From assembly GCA_003282205.1 (NCBI GenBank), contig QBZW01000003.1:72501-136500 (forward strand): DNA of 64,000 nt, given 5' to 3'. A model generated the notes under the pieces. That model was not told the DNA's origin. It saw only the letters and a list, made by a program, of their open reading frames with translations, and ran no database searches. Origin of the DNA: Pelagibacteraceae bacterium AG-337-G04. Lineage in GTDB: Bacteria; Pseudomonadota; Alphaproteobacteria; Pelagibacterales; Pelagibacteraceae. Both the position numbers and the translations under genes were made by a program. Shown here in pieces: positions 49,050-57,241 of the stretch; positions within the stretch are counted from its first letter, which is position 1, and each line of letters starts with the position of its first letter.

Positions 49050-50741
49050 ATGCTTAAAAATCCAAATTGGAAATCTATTGGAACAGTTTTAGGTGAAACA
49101 TTTATAGATTGTTTTTACTTTAGTTTAAAAAATTATAAGGCCAAAAAAGGAGATATAGTAACAACAGACTCCAAAGTTCCATCCAGCGAAGGTAAAATCA
49201 TACCTGTCACTGTTTGGGGAAAAATATCAACTATAGAAAGTAGTAATGCTTTCTTTCCAACAGAAGCTGCACAAGAACTTACTAACGAAGATATAGATAT
49301 AAGAGATACTATTCTTCCTACAACAAGAGATGAGCTTATTTGTAAGGTAGTTATTTTAGGTTATACCAAAGATGAGGATAAGAGTTCAAAATTACTGCCA
49401 TTAATTTACCCAGTAAGGCCTGCAGCAACTGTTAAATATCCATCTAGTGAAGATGTTGAAGCATTACTAATTTCAGATTTGAACTCTTCTCATCCAATTT
49501 ATATTGGAAGTTTACTAGCTAGAGAAGCTGTAAAAATAAGGATTGATGCAGATAATTTGGTATCTAGACATGTTTCAATCTTTGGAATGTCTGGTTCTGG
49601 AAAAACCGTAATGGTTCGAAGAATTATGCATGAAATGTTATGCAAAAACTACCCAATGTTGGTGCTTGATATACATGGAGACTACTTAGGATTTATTCAA
49701 AAACAACAAGAACTCTACCCTGACAACAAAATTAAATTATTTTATCCAAATTTATCTGTTAGTTCAGAAGATAAAGAAATTATTTACACTTTAATCGATA
49801 AACTAGGTAAGCCATTAACAGATCCTCAGAAAGATTTCCTTAATTCGTTGTTAGAAAAAGTAAAATACGAGAGTGGAAGTCTTCTTAAATACGTAAAATT
49901 ACTTAATCAAAGATCTAGAGAATACGCATCTGAGGGTTCGACATCATTTAAAAATATAAGACCGGCCTCAATGTATGTAGTGGCACGTAGTCTTGGTCAG
50001 GTTGCAAAAAAATTGGAAAATATGGAGCAAACTAATTTCAGACACAGAAAAAAAATGAGTAAACTTAAATTTGTAGAATTAGCAGATCCTGCAACTGAAC
50101 CTGAAAAAATAATTTCTAAAGGCCAATTAAGTATTTTATATCTAAAGGGTTACGAAACCTTGCCTGCAAGTGCAATTGTATCAATTTTACTTGAGAATTT
50201 ATTTAAACACAGACAAGAAGTGAATGAAGAAATACCTCCTTTCTTAACTATAATAGAGGAAGCTCATAATTTTATTCCTTCAAGATCTGAAAATAAGGAT
50301 GATCTTCCATCAGTCGAGACAATAAGAAAAGTTATTACTGAAGGAAGAAAGTTTGGAACTGGTATAATGATAATATCACAAAGACCATCAAGATTAGATG
50401 AAACTATTGCATCACAATGTAATAGTCAGATTATTTTCAGAATGGTAAATCAAAGAGATCAAAAAGCTACACGAGATAGATCTGAAACTTTAGATGTTGA
50501 CGATTCAAAACAATTACCAAATTTAGCAAATGGTCAGGGTATAATCAGTGGACAAGTAGTAAACTTTTCTTTGCCTGTGCAAATAAAGTTTGATGAAAAA
50601 CTTATTAACGAAGACATTGGTAATGAAAACTTTATCGATACTGTAGAAAATTGGGATGACTCTGAAGCTGTTAAAGAAAGACAAAAATTTGCTCAGGATT
50701 TCTCAGATATATCAGATATAGATAATAGGAGTGCTAACTGA
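49050..50741 (+). CDS. herA: HerA-family DNA translocase ATPase
   Basis: A 563-residue HerA/FtsK-superfamily hexameric translocase. It has an N-terminal beta-barrel part, IYIGSLLAR, Walker A GMSGSGKT near residue 179, DIHGDYLG, Walker B FLTIIEEAHNF near residue 398, and ISQRPSRLDETIASQC for the motif with the polar residue and arginine finger. HerA-NurA pairs resect double-strand breaks in archaea; bacterial HerA also occurs in defence systems. It lies 2 nt after the GIY-YIG gene. Confidence 0.92.
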   Translation: MLKNPNWKSIGTVLGETFIDCFYFSLKNYKAKKGDIVTTDSKVPSSEGKIIPVTVWGKISTIESSNAFFPTEAAQELTNEDIDIRDTILPTTRDELICKVVILGYTKDEDKSSKLLPLIYPVRPAATVKYPSSEDVEALLISDLNSSHPIYIGSLLAREAVKIRIDADNLVSRHVSIFGMSGSGKTVMVRRIMHEMLCKNYPMLVLDIHGDYLGFIQKQQELYPDNKIKLFYPNLSVSSEDKEIIYTLIDKLGKPLTDPQKDFLNSLLEKVKYESGSLLKYVKLLNQRSREYASEGSTSFKNIRPASMYVVARSLGQVAKKLENMEQTNFRHRKKMSKLKFVELADPATEPEKIISKGQLSILYLKGYETLPASAIVSILLENLFKHRQEVNEEIPPFLTIIEEAHNFIPSRSENKDDLPSVETIRKVITEGRKFGTGIMIISQRPSRLDETIASQCNSQIIFRMVNQRDQKATRDRSETLDVDDSKQLPNLANGQGIISGQVVNFSLPVQIKFDEKLINEDIGNENFIDTVENWDDSEAVKERQKFAQDFSDISDIDNRSAN

Positions 50742-50767
50742 TACTAAATTTTACTTTAATTGATGCA

Positions 50768-51058
50768 ATGGTTAGTGCTCTTAAAATAACTCTCATTTTT
50801 TATGGTATTTTTGTATTTTATTTATTTGGTAAGTACGAAAAAATTCCTTACTCAGCAAGAAAAGTTATATTTGTCATAGGTAATGGAGGCTGTTTATTTC
50901 TTGCTGGGGGTTTAGTAACAAGTAATTTTTATCTTATTAAGGGTGGAATATTTATTCTTCTTATTCATGCACTAATAGATGCTCATTTTTTAATATCAAA
51001 ATACGAAATGTTTAAAAGTATTGAAAAGGAAGAGGAAAAAAAAGATGAAAAAGAATAA
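50768..51058 (+). CDS. Small membrane protein of the HerA unit
   Basis: A 96-residue protein with about three hydrophobic segments (residues 5-21, 32-50, 55-75) and a highly charged EEEKKDEKE tail in the cytosol. It resembles no family I know. It follows herA by 26 nt and overlaps the next ORF, so it belongs to the same transcript. Confidence 0.65.
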   Translation: MVSALKITLIFYGIFVFYLFGKYEKIPYSARKVIFVIGNGGCLFLAGGLVTSNFYLIKGGIFILLIHALIDAHFLISKYEMFKSIEKEEEKKDEKE

Positions 51059-51233
51059 TTCACACAATTGTCCTGCCTGCGATGGGGTTGGAGAAGTTAA
51101 AATCATAAAGAATATTGCTCAAATTGGCCCTTACCATCTCGGTAAAGAGATTATTGAGAAATGTAGGTTTTGTGAAACATTTAAAAAGGTAGAGCATAGA
51201 GTATATGACGAGTTCAGAGGTAAACCTAACTAG
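51045..51233 (+). CDS. Small zinc-finger protein
   Basis: A 62-residue protein with two CxxC pairs: CPACDGVGEV, like a DnaJ zinc repeat, and CRFCETF. ATG 51045 is preceded by a purine-rich GGAAGAGG site within the previous gene and is preferred over an upstream in-frame ATG in the poly-lysine region. Its stop overlaps the following GTG start (TAGTG). Confidence 0.6.
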   Translation: MKKNNSHNCPACDGVGEVKIIKNIAQIGPYHLGKEIIEKCRFCETFKKVEHRVYDEFRGKPN

Positions 51234-51559
51234 TGGGAAAAATAATTACAGTTGAAGATGTTGAAATCGAATTTGAAAAACAACCAAATGAAAATGTTTG
51301 TAATTGGTGTATCTATGTAAGGGTTAGAAAAAAAGATACCCAACATTTAGCATTGATGATCAAAACTGATAACAAACCATACACAAGGTTCACTTTAAAT
51401 ACAGGCAATATCACAAAGAACTCTGGGGATACCTTAGGCCAAATAATGTCAAATGTAGTTGATTTAGGAAATCTAAAAAAAGAATTAGAGGATAAAAATG
51501 ACAATATAATTGATTTTTTAGATGCACTTAGAAAGAAAACAGCTAAAGCTAAGAACTAA
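51233..51559 (+). CDS. Hypothetical protein at end of the HerA unit
   Basis: A 108-residue acidic protein of unknown family, starting at GTG and sharing a base with the previous stop. A beta-rich first half is followed by a helical C-terminus with KKELEDKNDNIIDFLDAL. It ends the island and overlaps the convergent hisG gene by 11 nt. Confidence 0.6.
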   Translation: MGKIITVEDVEIEFEKQPNENVCNWCIYVRVRKKDTQHLALMIKTDNKPYTRFTLNTGNITKNSGDTLGQIMSNVVDLGNLKKELEDKNDNIIDFLDALRKKTAKAKN

Positions 51560-52226
51560 GAAAGGTTAGTATTTTCTTTAAACCATTTTGTTTACTTGAT
51601 TTTTTATTAGACATTAAGATTGCTGCACTTTTAAGAATATTTCCATCTTTTAAAATCCTTAAATTATTTGCACGCAAAGTTTCGCCTGTACTAGTAATAT
51701 CTGTTAAAATTTCAGATGAACCAGTAAATGGATATACCTCTGTTGCACCAAGTGAAGGTACTAATTTAAATTGAGTTACTCCTTTCGAAAATAAAAATTC
51801 TTTGGTCAAGTTTGGATATTTAGTTGCAACTCTTAACCTGCTTTTCTTTTTATCTTTAAAATCAAAAGATATTTCCTCTAAATCAGCAAGTGTTTGGACG
51901 TCTATCCACTCGTCAGGAACAGCTACAACTAGAGTTGCATTTCCGTAATCGAGTTTTTTATTAATAATAACTTTATTTTGAATATTTAATTCAGACTCTT
52001 TTAATAAATCATAACCTGAAAAACCTATATCTAATGATCCATCCCCTAATCTTTCTATAATTTCTCTTGCATGCAGATATACTATTTTAATTTTTTTATT
52101 TCCTTTTATATATCCAAAAAGGTCTCTTTCTCCTCTTTCTGATAAGATTTTAAGATTTTTATTTTTAAAAATACTTAAAGTATCTTTTCTAAGTCTACCT
52201 TTGCTAGGTATGCCAATTTTAATCAT
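51549..52226 (-). CDS. hisG: ATP phosphoribosyltransferase catalytic subunit (short form)
   Basis: First step of histidine synthesis. At 225 residues it is the short HisG that lacks the regulatory domain and needs HisZ, which is encoded directly upstream with an 8-nt overlap. Recognisable segments are IGIPSKGRL at the N-terminus and DITSTGETLRANNLRIL, the PRPP site. Confidence 0.93.
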   Translation of the reverse strand: MIKIGIPSKGRLRKDTLSIFKNKNLKILSERGERDLFGYIKGNKKIKIVYLHAREIIERLGDGSLDIGFSGYDLLKESELNIQNKVIINKKLDYGNATLVVAVPDEWIDVQTLADLEEISFDFKDKKKSRLRVATKYPNLTKEFLFSKGVTQFKLVPSLGATEVYPFTGSSEILTDITSTGETLRANNLRILKDGNILKSAAILMSNKKSSKQNGLKKILTFLSS

Positions 52227-53268
52227 TTAAATTTATTGCACCTCCAACAGCTGGAACCTTTATTTTAGAACCTAAATCACTAATAAGATTGTCATAACGG
52301 CCACCATTTACCTCAATTTTTCTTGATTTTACCTTTGTTTGAATTTTAAAAACCATACCTGTGTAATATTCCAAATGTCTGCCGAATGAAGATGAAAAAT
52401 TTACATTTAACTTTGAAACTTTATTTTTTGTTATTGGAAAATAATTCTTTCCAACGCTAAGATTGATTTTGTTTTGTTTAAAAAAAGTATTTAGAGTAGC
52501 TGCTGCTTTGCTCATAGGGCAACTAATTTTTAAATAATCTCTAATAATTTTTACAACATTTTGGCCTTTTATTTGTCTTCTGGGATCTTTAATTTTATTA
52601 TCAAACCTTAATAAAATTTCATATAAAGTACGACCTGCAATATTTCTATCTTGATTTTGTTTAAACATTTTCAAATATCTTTTTTTATCCAATTCAACTA
52701 CTGTTTCATCTACATCTGAATTAGTCTCCAGACGTCTCAATAATTCATTAAAATAATTTTCTCTCCAAAAATGTCTTTGTAATCTAAGCCTCCATCTTTT
52801 TGGAATATCTAATTTATTTATTAATAAGTGAAAAATTTCAACATTCCCAATTGTAATATTTCCAGTTTTGTATCTAAATTTATTTATAACTTTAATACTT
52901 GTATCTATGATTTTTTTATCATCTCTTTTCTCATCTTTTGATCCTATGATCTCGAAACCTATCTGATCTCTGATAATTTTTTGATTTTTTTTCTGAACTT
53001 TTCTGAATGCTTGACCATTATAAAATACTTTTGAAGATCTTTTTTTTTTTTGATTTATATATTTGATGCATGAAGCAATTGTTAAGTCAGGTCTTAAACA
53101 AATTTCCTTTCCATTCTGATCCATAAAAGAAAAAATTAAACTTCTAAACGACTCCCCAGACCTCTCGAGTATTAGATTAGTTGGAATTACTGTATCTAAA
53201 TCTATATAATCATATCCACTTAATTTTAAAGATTTAAGTATATTTTCAGATAAGTTTTTTGACTTCAT
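52219..53268 (-). CDS. hisZ: ATP phosphoribosyltransferase regulatory subunit
   Basis: A histidyl-tRNA-synthetase-like protein without aminoacylating activity that forms the hetero-oligomer with short HisG. It keeps a class II synthetase fold (LRPDLTIASCI is the motif 2 relative; YYTGMVFKI). I start it at ATG 53268, which overlaps hisS by 23 nt, giving 349 residues; an in-frame GTG at 53307 is less likely. Confidence 0.87.
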   Translation of the reverse strand: MKSKNLSENILKSLKLSGYDYIDLDTVIPTNLILERSGESFRSLIFSFMDQNGKEICLRPDLTIASCIKYINQKKKRSSKVFYNGQAFRKVQKKNQKIIRDQIGFEIIGSKDEKRDDKKIIDTSIKVINKFRYKTGNITIGNVEIFHLLINKLDIPKRWRLRLQRHFWRENYFNELLRRLETNSDVDETVVELDKKRYLKMFKQNQDRNIAGRTLYEILLRFDNKIKDPRRQIKGQNVVKIIRDYLKISCPMSKAAATLNTFFKQNKINLSVGKNYFPITKNKVSKLNVNFSSSFGRHLEYYTGMVFKIQTKVKSRKIEVNGGRYDNLISDLGSKIKVPAVGGAINLND

Positions 53269-54640
53269 CGATAAAATCTTTCTTAGGTATTGTTTTGTTA
53301 TTCTCACCCTTTACACCCTTTAAATTTTTAATTGTCACTGTATTATCTTTAAATTCATTTTCTCCACAAATTACTGCAACTGGTAATTGGCGTTTGTTTG
53401 CAAAGGTAAGCTGCTTACCAAGATTTTTTTTGGTATCTAAAAATATTTCTGAATTAATATTGTTTTGTCTTAAAAGTTCTAAAATTTCGTAGTAGTTTTT
53501 CAAGTATTTTCGATCCATTACACACACTAAAACTGGTTTTTGTTCATCTAATTCAATTTGTTCTAACTGCAATAGTGCAAATAAAAGTCTATCAACTCCA
53601 AAACTTATACCTGTACCTGGAATATCAACCCCTTTAAATCTTGATATGAGTTTTGCATAAGCTCCACCCGAACAAATACTACCAATATCTACCTCTTTAC
53701 CTTTATTATTTGTAACTTTAAAATTTAAATTAGTTTCAACAATGAAATCAGAGTAATACGCCAAGCCTCTGACAATTGTGAAATTGGTTTTGACTTGATC
53801 TAAGTTTGATCCATATCTAAGGACCTCAAAAAAGTCTTCTAATTCCTTGATTCCTTCTTGCGATAGTGAGTTTTTTAAATTTTGTTTCAGTTCATTTAAA
53901 TCTTTAATTTTTAAATAATCTAATATTTGAGAAACCTGCTTATCATTTAAATCTGCACCTTTTGTAATAGCACCACTAGAATCTCTTCTTTCCTTTCTCA
54001 AAAGGTCCTCTACACCTTTTATTCCAAATCCAGGCTTATCAAGTTTATCAATTGCCCTAATAACTTTTAATTGTTTTTCCTCAGTTATCTGTAATTCATC
54101 TAGTAAACCTTGCACTATTTTTCTGTTACTTACATTGATCGTAAACTGATCTTTCTTTAATCCACATTCTAAAAGTGTTGCTGAAATTAAATTACAAAGT
54201 TCAGCGTTAGCCTGTGATGAACTAACATTTCCTACAATATCAAAATCTGCCTGTAAAAATTCTCTATATCTTCCATTGCCTGCCTTTTCGTTACGAAATA
54301 CATTTTGAATAGCATATCTTTTATAAATTGAAGGCAACTCTTGATTATTTTGAGCAACAAATCTTGCTAGAGGACTAGATAAGTCATACCGAAGAGTAAT
54401 ACTTTTATCTCCATCTTTAAATGAGAATACATCAGACATAGGATTAGCTTCATCTTCTGCTAGAAAAGATCCTATATTTTCACTTAATTCGAACGATGGT
54501 GTTTCGAGTGGCTCAGCACCAAACTTAATAAAATTATTCTCAATTACTGATAACAGCTTTTTTTTGAGAAGAAGTTTCTTGTTCCAACGATCTTCAAATC
54601 CTGAGGGCAACCCAGGTATTAATTTATTTTCTTTATTCAT
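53246..54640 (-). CDS. hisS: Histidyl-tRNA synthetase
   Basis: Class II synthetase, 464 residues. It has the motif 2 region RYDLSSPLARFVAQN, the histidine-specific GLAYYSDFIVE-type segment and motif 3 GISFGVDRLLFAL, followed by an anticodon-binding domain. I start at ATG 54640, 5 nt after the tRNA-His gene; an in-frame upstream start would lie inside the tRNA. Gene order tRNA-His-hisS-hisZ-hisG joins charging and synthesis of histidine. Confidence 0.95.
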   Translation of the reverse strand: MNKENKLIPGLPSGFEDRWNKKLLLKKKLLSVIENNFIKFGAEPLETPSFELSENIGSFLAEDEANPMSDVFSFKDGDKSITLRYDLSSPLARFVAQNNQELPSIYKRYAIQNVFRNEKAGNGRYREFLQADFDIVGNVSSSQANAELCNLISATLLECGLKKDQFTINVSNRKIVQGLLDELQITEEKQLKVIRAIDKLDKPGFGIKGVEDLLRKERRDSSGAITKGADLNDKQVSQILDYLKIKDLNELKQNLKNSLSQEGIKELEDFFEVLRYGSNLDQVKTNFTIVRGLAYYSDFIVETNLNFKVTNNKGKEVDIGSICSGGAYAKLISRFKGVDIPGTGISFGVDRLLFALLQLEQIELDEQKPVLVCVMDRKYLKNYYEILELLRQNNINSEIFLDTKKNLGKQLTFANKRQLPVAVICGENEFKDNTVTIKNLKGVKGENNKTIPKKDFIDEVKKLI

Positions 54641-54644
54641 TTTT

Positions 54645-54719
54645 TGGTACCCTGGCTTGGAATTGAACCAAAAACTAAAGTTCCACAAACTTTCGTGATA
54701 ACCATTTCACCACCAGGGC
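54645..54719 (-). tRNA. tRNA-His(GUG)
   Basis: The minus strand gives GCCCTGG/CCAGGGT acceptor arms, anticodon loop TTGTGGA with anticodon GUG and an encoded CCA. A G lies just before G1 and may serve as the extra G-1 needed by many histidyl-tRNA synthetases. It stands immediately before hisS and is probably cotranscribed with it. Confidence 0.96.
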
Positions 54720-54950
54720 CTGTTATTGTTTTATACTAATTAGGGTTAAATTTAAATTTTAAAATAGTTAAATAGCTAGCTGCAAGCCAGCATGAAAATG
54801 ATGTTTTTTGTGAGATACTAAAATTTTACTATTTTTAATCATGATGGTTAAATAGCATTTTAGACTTAAAATGCAAGTATGTATTGTATAGGAATATTCA
54901 TAGGGTTTACCTACTTTTATTCCTATACAAAATTTTAAATGAAATAAATT
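54720..54950. other. structured intergenic region between cspA and tRNA-His
   Basis: No gene is seen. Two perfect inverted repeats occur in tandem: 54855-54862 with 54867-54874 (8 bp around a 4-nt loop), and GTATAGGAATA (54886) with TATTCCTATAC ending at 54928, an 11-bp stem that encloses a smaller TAGG/CCTA stem. They lie downstream of cspA in its transcription direction. Neither is followed by a long U-run, so they are not typical intrinsic terminators. Confidence 0.5.
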
Positions 54951-55163
54951 TTAAGAAGTTTTCTTTAAATTCACTGCGCTTGGACCTTTGTCTCCATCCT
55001 GGATTTCAAATTCTACAGCGTCGTTCTCATTCAAAAAACGAAGTCCTGCTTCACGAACTGCGCTTGCATGAACGAAACAATCTTTTTCTCCGTCTTCTCT
55101 TTCTATAAACCCGTAGCCCTTCTTACCGTTGAACCACTTTACTTTTCCTTTTAATGTACTCAT
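54951..55163 (-). CDS. cspA: Cold shock protein
   Basis: A 70-residue single cold-shock domain. RNA-binding motifs RNP1 (KGYGFIE) and RNP2-like (DCFVHASAV) are present, beginning [15 protein letters not shown]. Such proteins bind single-stranded nucleic acid and melt RNA structure. A promoter and a leader of about 50 nt lie upstream. Which paralogue it is cannot be told. Confidence 0.95.
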   Translation of the reverse strand: MSTLKGKVKWFNGKKGYGFIEREDGEKDCFVHASAVREAGLRFLNENDAVEFEIQDGDKGPSAVNLKKTS

Positions 55164-55221
55164 ACTTTTCTTTTACTCTTTCTTTATTATATTAAACTTA
55201 GCTAAACTTCAGCTAGCGGGA

Positions 55222-55250
55222 TAGTTATTAGATTTTAAAATTGAATGCAA
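55222..55250 (-). promoter_or_regulatory. putative cspA promoter
   Basis: On the minus strand TTGCAT (55245-55250) and TAACTA (55222-55227) are separated by exactly 17 bp. The transcript would have a leader of about 50 nt containing the small hairpin TAGCT/AGCTA just upstream of the cspA start. Confidence 0.45.
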
Positions 55251-55281
55251 GCGTTTTTGCTATAAGGTTTTATTCCAAAAA

Positions 55282-55357
55282 TGGTGGCTTCGGCGGGACT
55301 CGAACCAGCGACACAAGCCTTTTCAGGGCTCTGCTCTACCAACTGAGCTACGAAGCC
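55282..55357 (-). tRNA. tRNA-Phe(GAA)
   Basis: The minus strand folds as a standard tRNA: GGCTTCG/CGAAGCC acceptor stem, D-arm TAGCTCAGTTGGTAGAGC, anticodon loop CTGAAAA (anticodon GAA), TTCGAGT T-loop and encoded CCA. Confidence 0.97.
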
Positions 55358-55362
55358 ATTAT

Positions 55363-55578
55363 TTAAAACCTAAAAATAATTCTTCCTTTTGTCAAATCAT
55401 AAGGTGTTACTTCCACAGTTACATTGTCACCTTGAAGAACTCTAATCCTATTCTTCCTTAATTTTCCAGCTGTGTGAGCTGTAACAACATGATTATTTTC
55501 AAGCTTTACTCGGAACATGGCGTTAGGTAATAAATCGATTACTTTACCTTTAAATTCCAATAAATCTTGTTTCGACAA
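55363..55578 (-). CDS. infA: Translation initiation factor IF-1
   Basis: A 71-residue OB-fold protein with the family signature [36 protein letters not shown] and the end [13 protein letters not shown]. It blocks the ribosomal A site during initiation. It lies 6 nt after hisD and 5 nt before tRNA-Phe in the transcript. Confidence 0.98.
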   Translation of the reverse strand: MSKQDLLEFKGKVIDLLPNAMFRVKLENNHVVTAHTAGKLRKNRIRVLQGDNVTVEVTPYDLTKGRIIFRF

Positions 55579-55584
55579 ATCTTT

Positions 55585-56850
55585 TTACTCCTTATTTATT
55601 CTAGATTTTATACTCAAAGCATGACCTTTTAATTCTTCATACTCAGCGAGATGTGTAGCGTATTTTCCTATTTTCTCAACACCTTTTTTTGAAAGAGTTA
55701 TAAGGCTAATTTTTTTATAAAATTCACTTAAACTTAAGCCTGACGAAAATTTAGCTGACGAATTAGTTGGTAATACATGATTTGTCCCAACAGCATAGTC
55801 GCTTAATGCCATAGGAGAATATTTTCCTATACAAATGCTTCCCGCATTAAAAATTTTATCCTTATACTTTTTATAATTGCTTACATTTATTTCTAAGTGT
55901 TCAGGAGCTATCTCATTAATTGCATCAATAATTTGTCTATCATTATATACTTTTAGAATTAGTCCATTATTTTTAATGCTTTTAGATGCAATATTTTTTC
56001 TTGGTAAATCTTTTAATTTTAATTCTAAATCTTTCTTAAATTTGTTGATCAAATTAGAATTTTTAGTGATCAATATACATTGAGAATTTGTGTCATGTTC
56101 TGCTTGCCCAATCATAGATGTAGTAACTTCATTTAAATTAGTTTTGCTATCTGCTAATATTGTTATTTCAGATGGACCGGCAATCATTCCTTCAATACCT
56201 ACGTTCCCAAAGACCTGCCTTTTAGCTCCAGCAACAAAGATATTGCCCGGTCCAACAATTTTATTTACTTTTTGAATATAAGCCAAACTACCTATAGCTT
56301 GTGCGCCTCCCATTGAATAAATTTCATTAATTCCTAATTTTTTTGCTGCATATAAAACTGCAGGATTTAATTTTCCATTATTTTTTGGATTTGCTAGTAC
56401 AATTCTTTTAACACCTGCAATTTTTGCTGGTATAGCATTCATCAATAGTGTTGATGGCAAGTTTGCTGGGACATAAATGCCAACTGATTGAATTGGTAAA
56501 AATTTATACTCAATTTTATTATTTAGATTATCTTTATAAAAGATATCTATAGTTTTTTGTAAAGAATGAAATTTGAGTATCCGATTGTAAGCAAAATCTA
56601 TAGCTCTTTTAATCTTAGGGTCTAAAGATTTAATTGCTTTATTAATTTGCTTATTACTTGGCTTAATTTGACTATTTTTACTAAATTTTTTCTCATATTT
56701 TAAAAGACTTTTGTTTTTATTATTTTTAATATCTTTTAAAATGTTAGATATAGTTTTATCTTCAATTTTTTTTCCAGATCTTCTAAGATCTAAAAATTTT
56801 GTTAAATTATTTAAGTAATTTTTTCTATTACAATTAATTATTTTTATCAT
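55585..56850 (-). CDS. hisD: Histidinol dehydrogenase
   Basis: Zinc enzyme for the last two steps of histidine synthesis, 421 residues. Signature segments are IVGPGNIFVAGAKRQVFG, EHDTNSQCILIT and the C-terminal SDYAVGTNHVLPT. Its start overlaps the DUF2948 gene by 17 nt. The order murA-DUF2948-hisD-infA is common in alphaproteobacteria. Confidence 0.95.
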   Translation of the reverse strand: MIKIINCNRKNYLNNLTKFLDLRRSGKKIEDKTISNILKDIKNNKNKSLLKYEKKFSKNSQIKPSNKQINKAIKSLDPKIKRAIDFAYNRILKFHSLQKTIDIFYKDNLNNKIEYKFLPIQSVGIYVPANLPSTLLMNAIPAKIAGVKRIVLANPKNNGKLNPAVLYAAKKLGINEIYSMGGAQAIGSLAYIQKVNKIVGPGNIFVAGAKRQVFGNVGIEGMIAGPSEITILADSKTNLNEVTTSMIGQAEHDTNSQCILITKNSNLINKFKKDLELKLKDLPRKNIASKSIKNNGLILKVYNDRQIIDAINEIAPEHLEINVSNYKKYKDKIFNAGSICIGKYSPMALSDYAVGTNHVLPTNSSAKFSSGLSLSEFYKKISLITLSKKGVEKIGKYATHLAEYEELKGHALSIKSRINKE

Positions 56851-57241
56851 TTACTATTTTTTGATCCTCTAGTGTTACTTCAATTACTTCAGCGGCAAGA
56901 GTTATAAATCTATTTTTCGAAAATAACATAGTTATTTCAAAATTCTCCCCTTTCTTAAAAATATCAATTGTTAATAATTCTAATGTCAGATTATTGTCAT
57001 TTTGGTCTATATTCTTTGATTTTGACGAATTAATAAATTCAAATTTAATAATACTATTTATTAATCTATTTTTATTTTCCTCTTCTTTGCTAAATCTTGC
57101 TATTGAAATTAGAAAAATCTTGTTAGAAGCTAAATATTTAACATCATCAATATTAACTTTCCCTTCAGAACAGCAAGCTGAAATAATATGAAGATCTTCG
57201 GGAGTTTGTGCAATTATCTTTTTTAAATATTGATTTTCCAT
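56834..57241 (-). CDS. DUF2948 protein
   Basis: A 135-residue protein matching the DUF2948 plan: an N-terminal EDLHIISACCSEGKVNIDDVKYL, the ISIARF segment for the family's NRFDWE, and a C-terminal FITLAAEVIEVTLED. ATG 57241 overlaps the murA stop (TGATG). It lies between murA and hisD as in many alphaproteobacteria. Its function is unknown. Confidence 0.8.
   Translation of the reverse strand: MENQYLKKIIAQTPEDLHIISACCSEGKVNIDDVKYLASNKIFLISIARFSKEEENKNRLINSIIKFEFINSSKSKNIDQNDNNLTLELLTIDIFKKGENFEITMLFSKNRFITLAAEVIEVTLEDQKIVNDKNN

Noticed and set aside
54640-54688. Longer hisS with start at 54688
   Set aside because: The added residues are encoded by the tRNA-His gene.
54886-54928. Intrinsic terminator after cspA
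   Set aside because: The stem is strong but no U-run follows on either strand.
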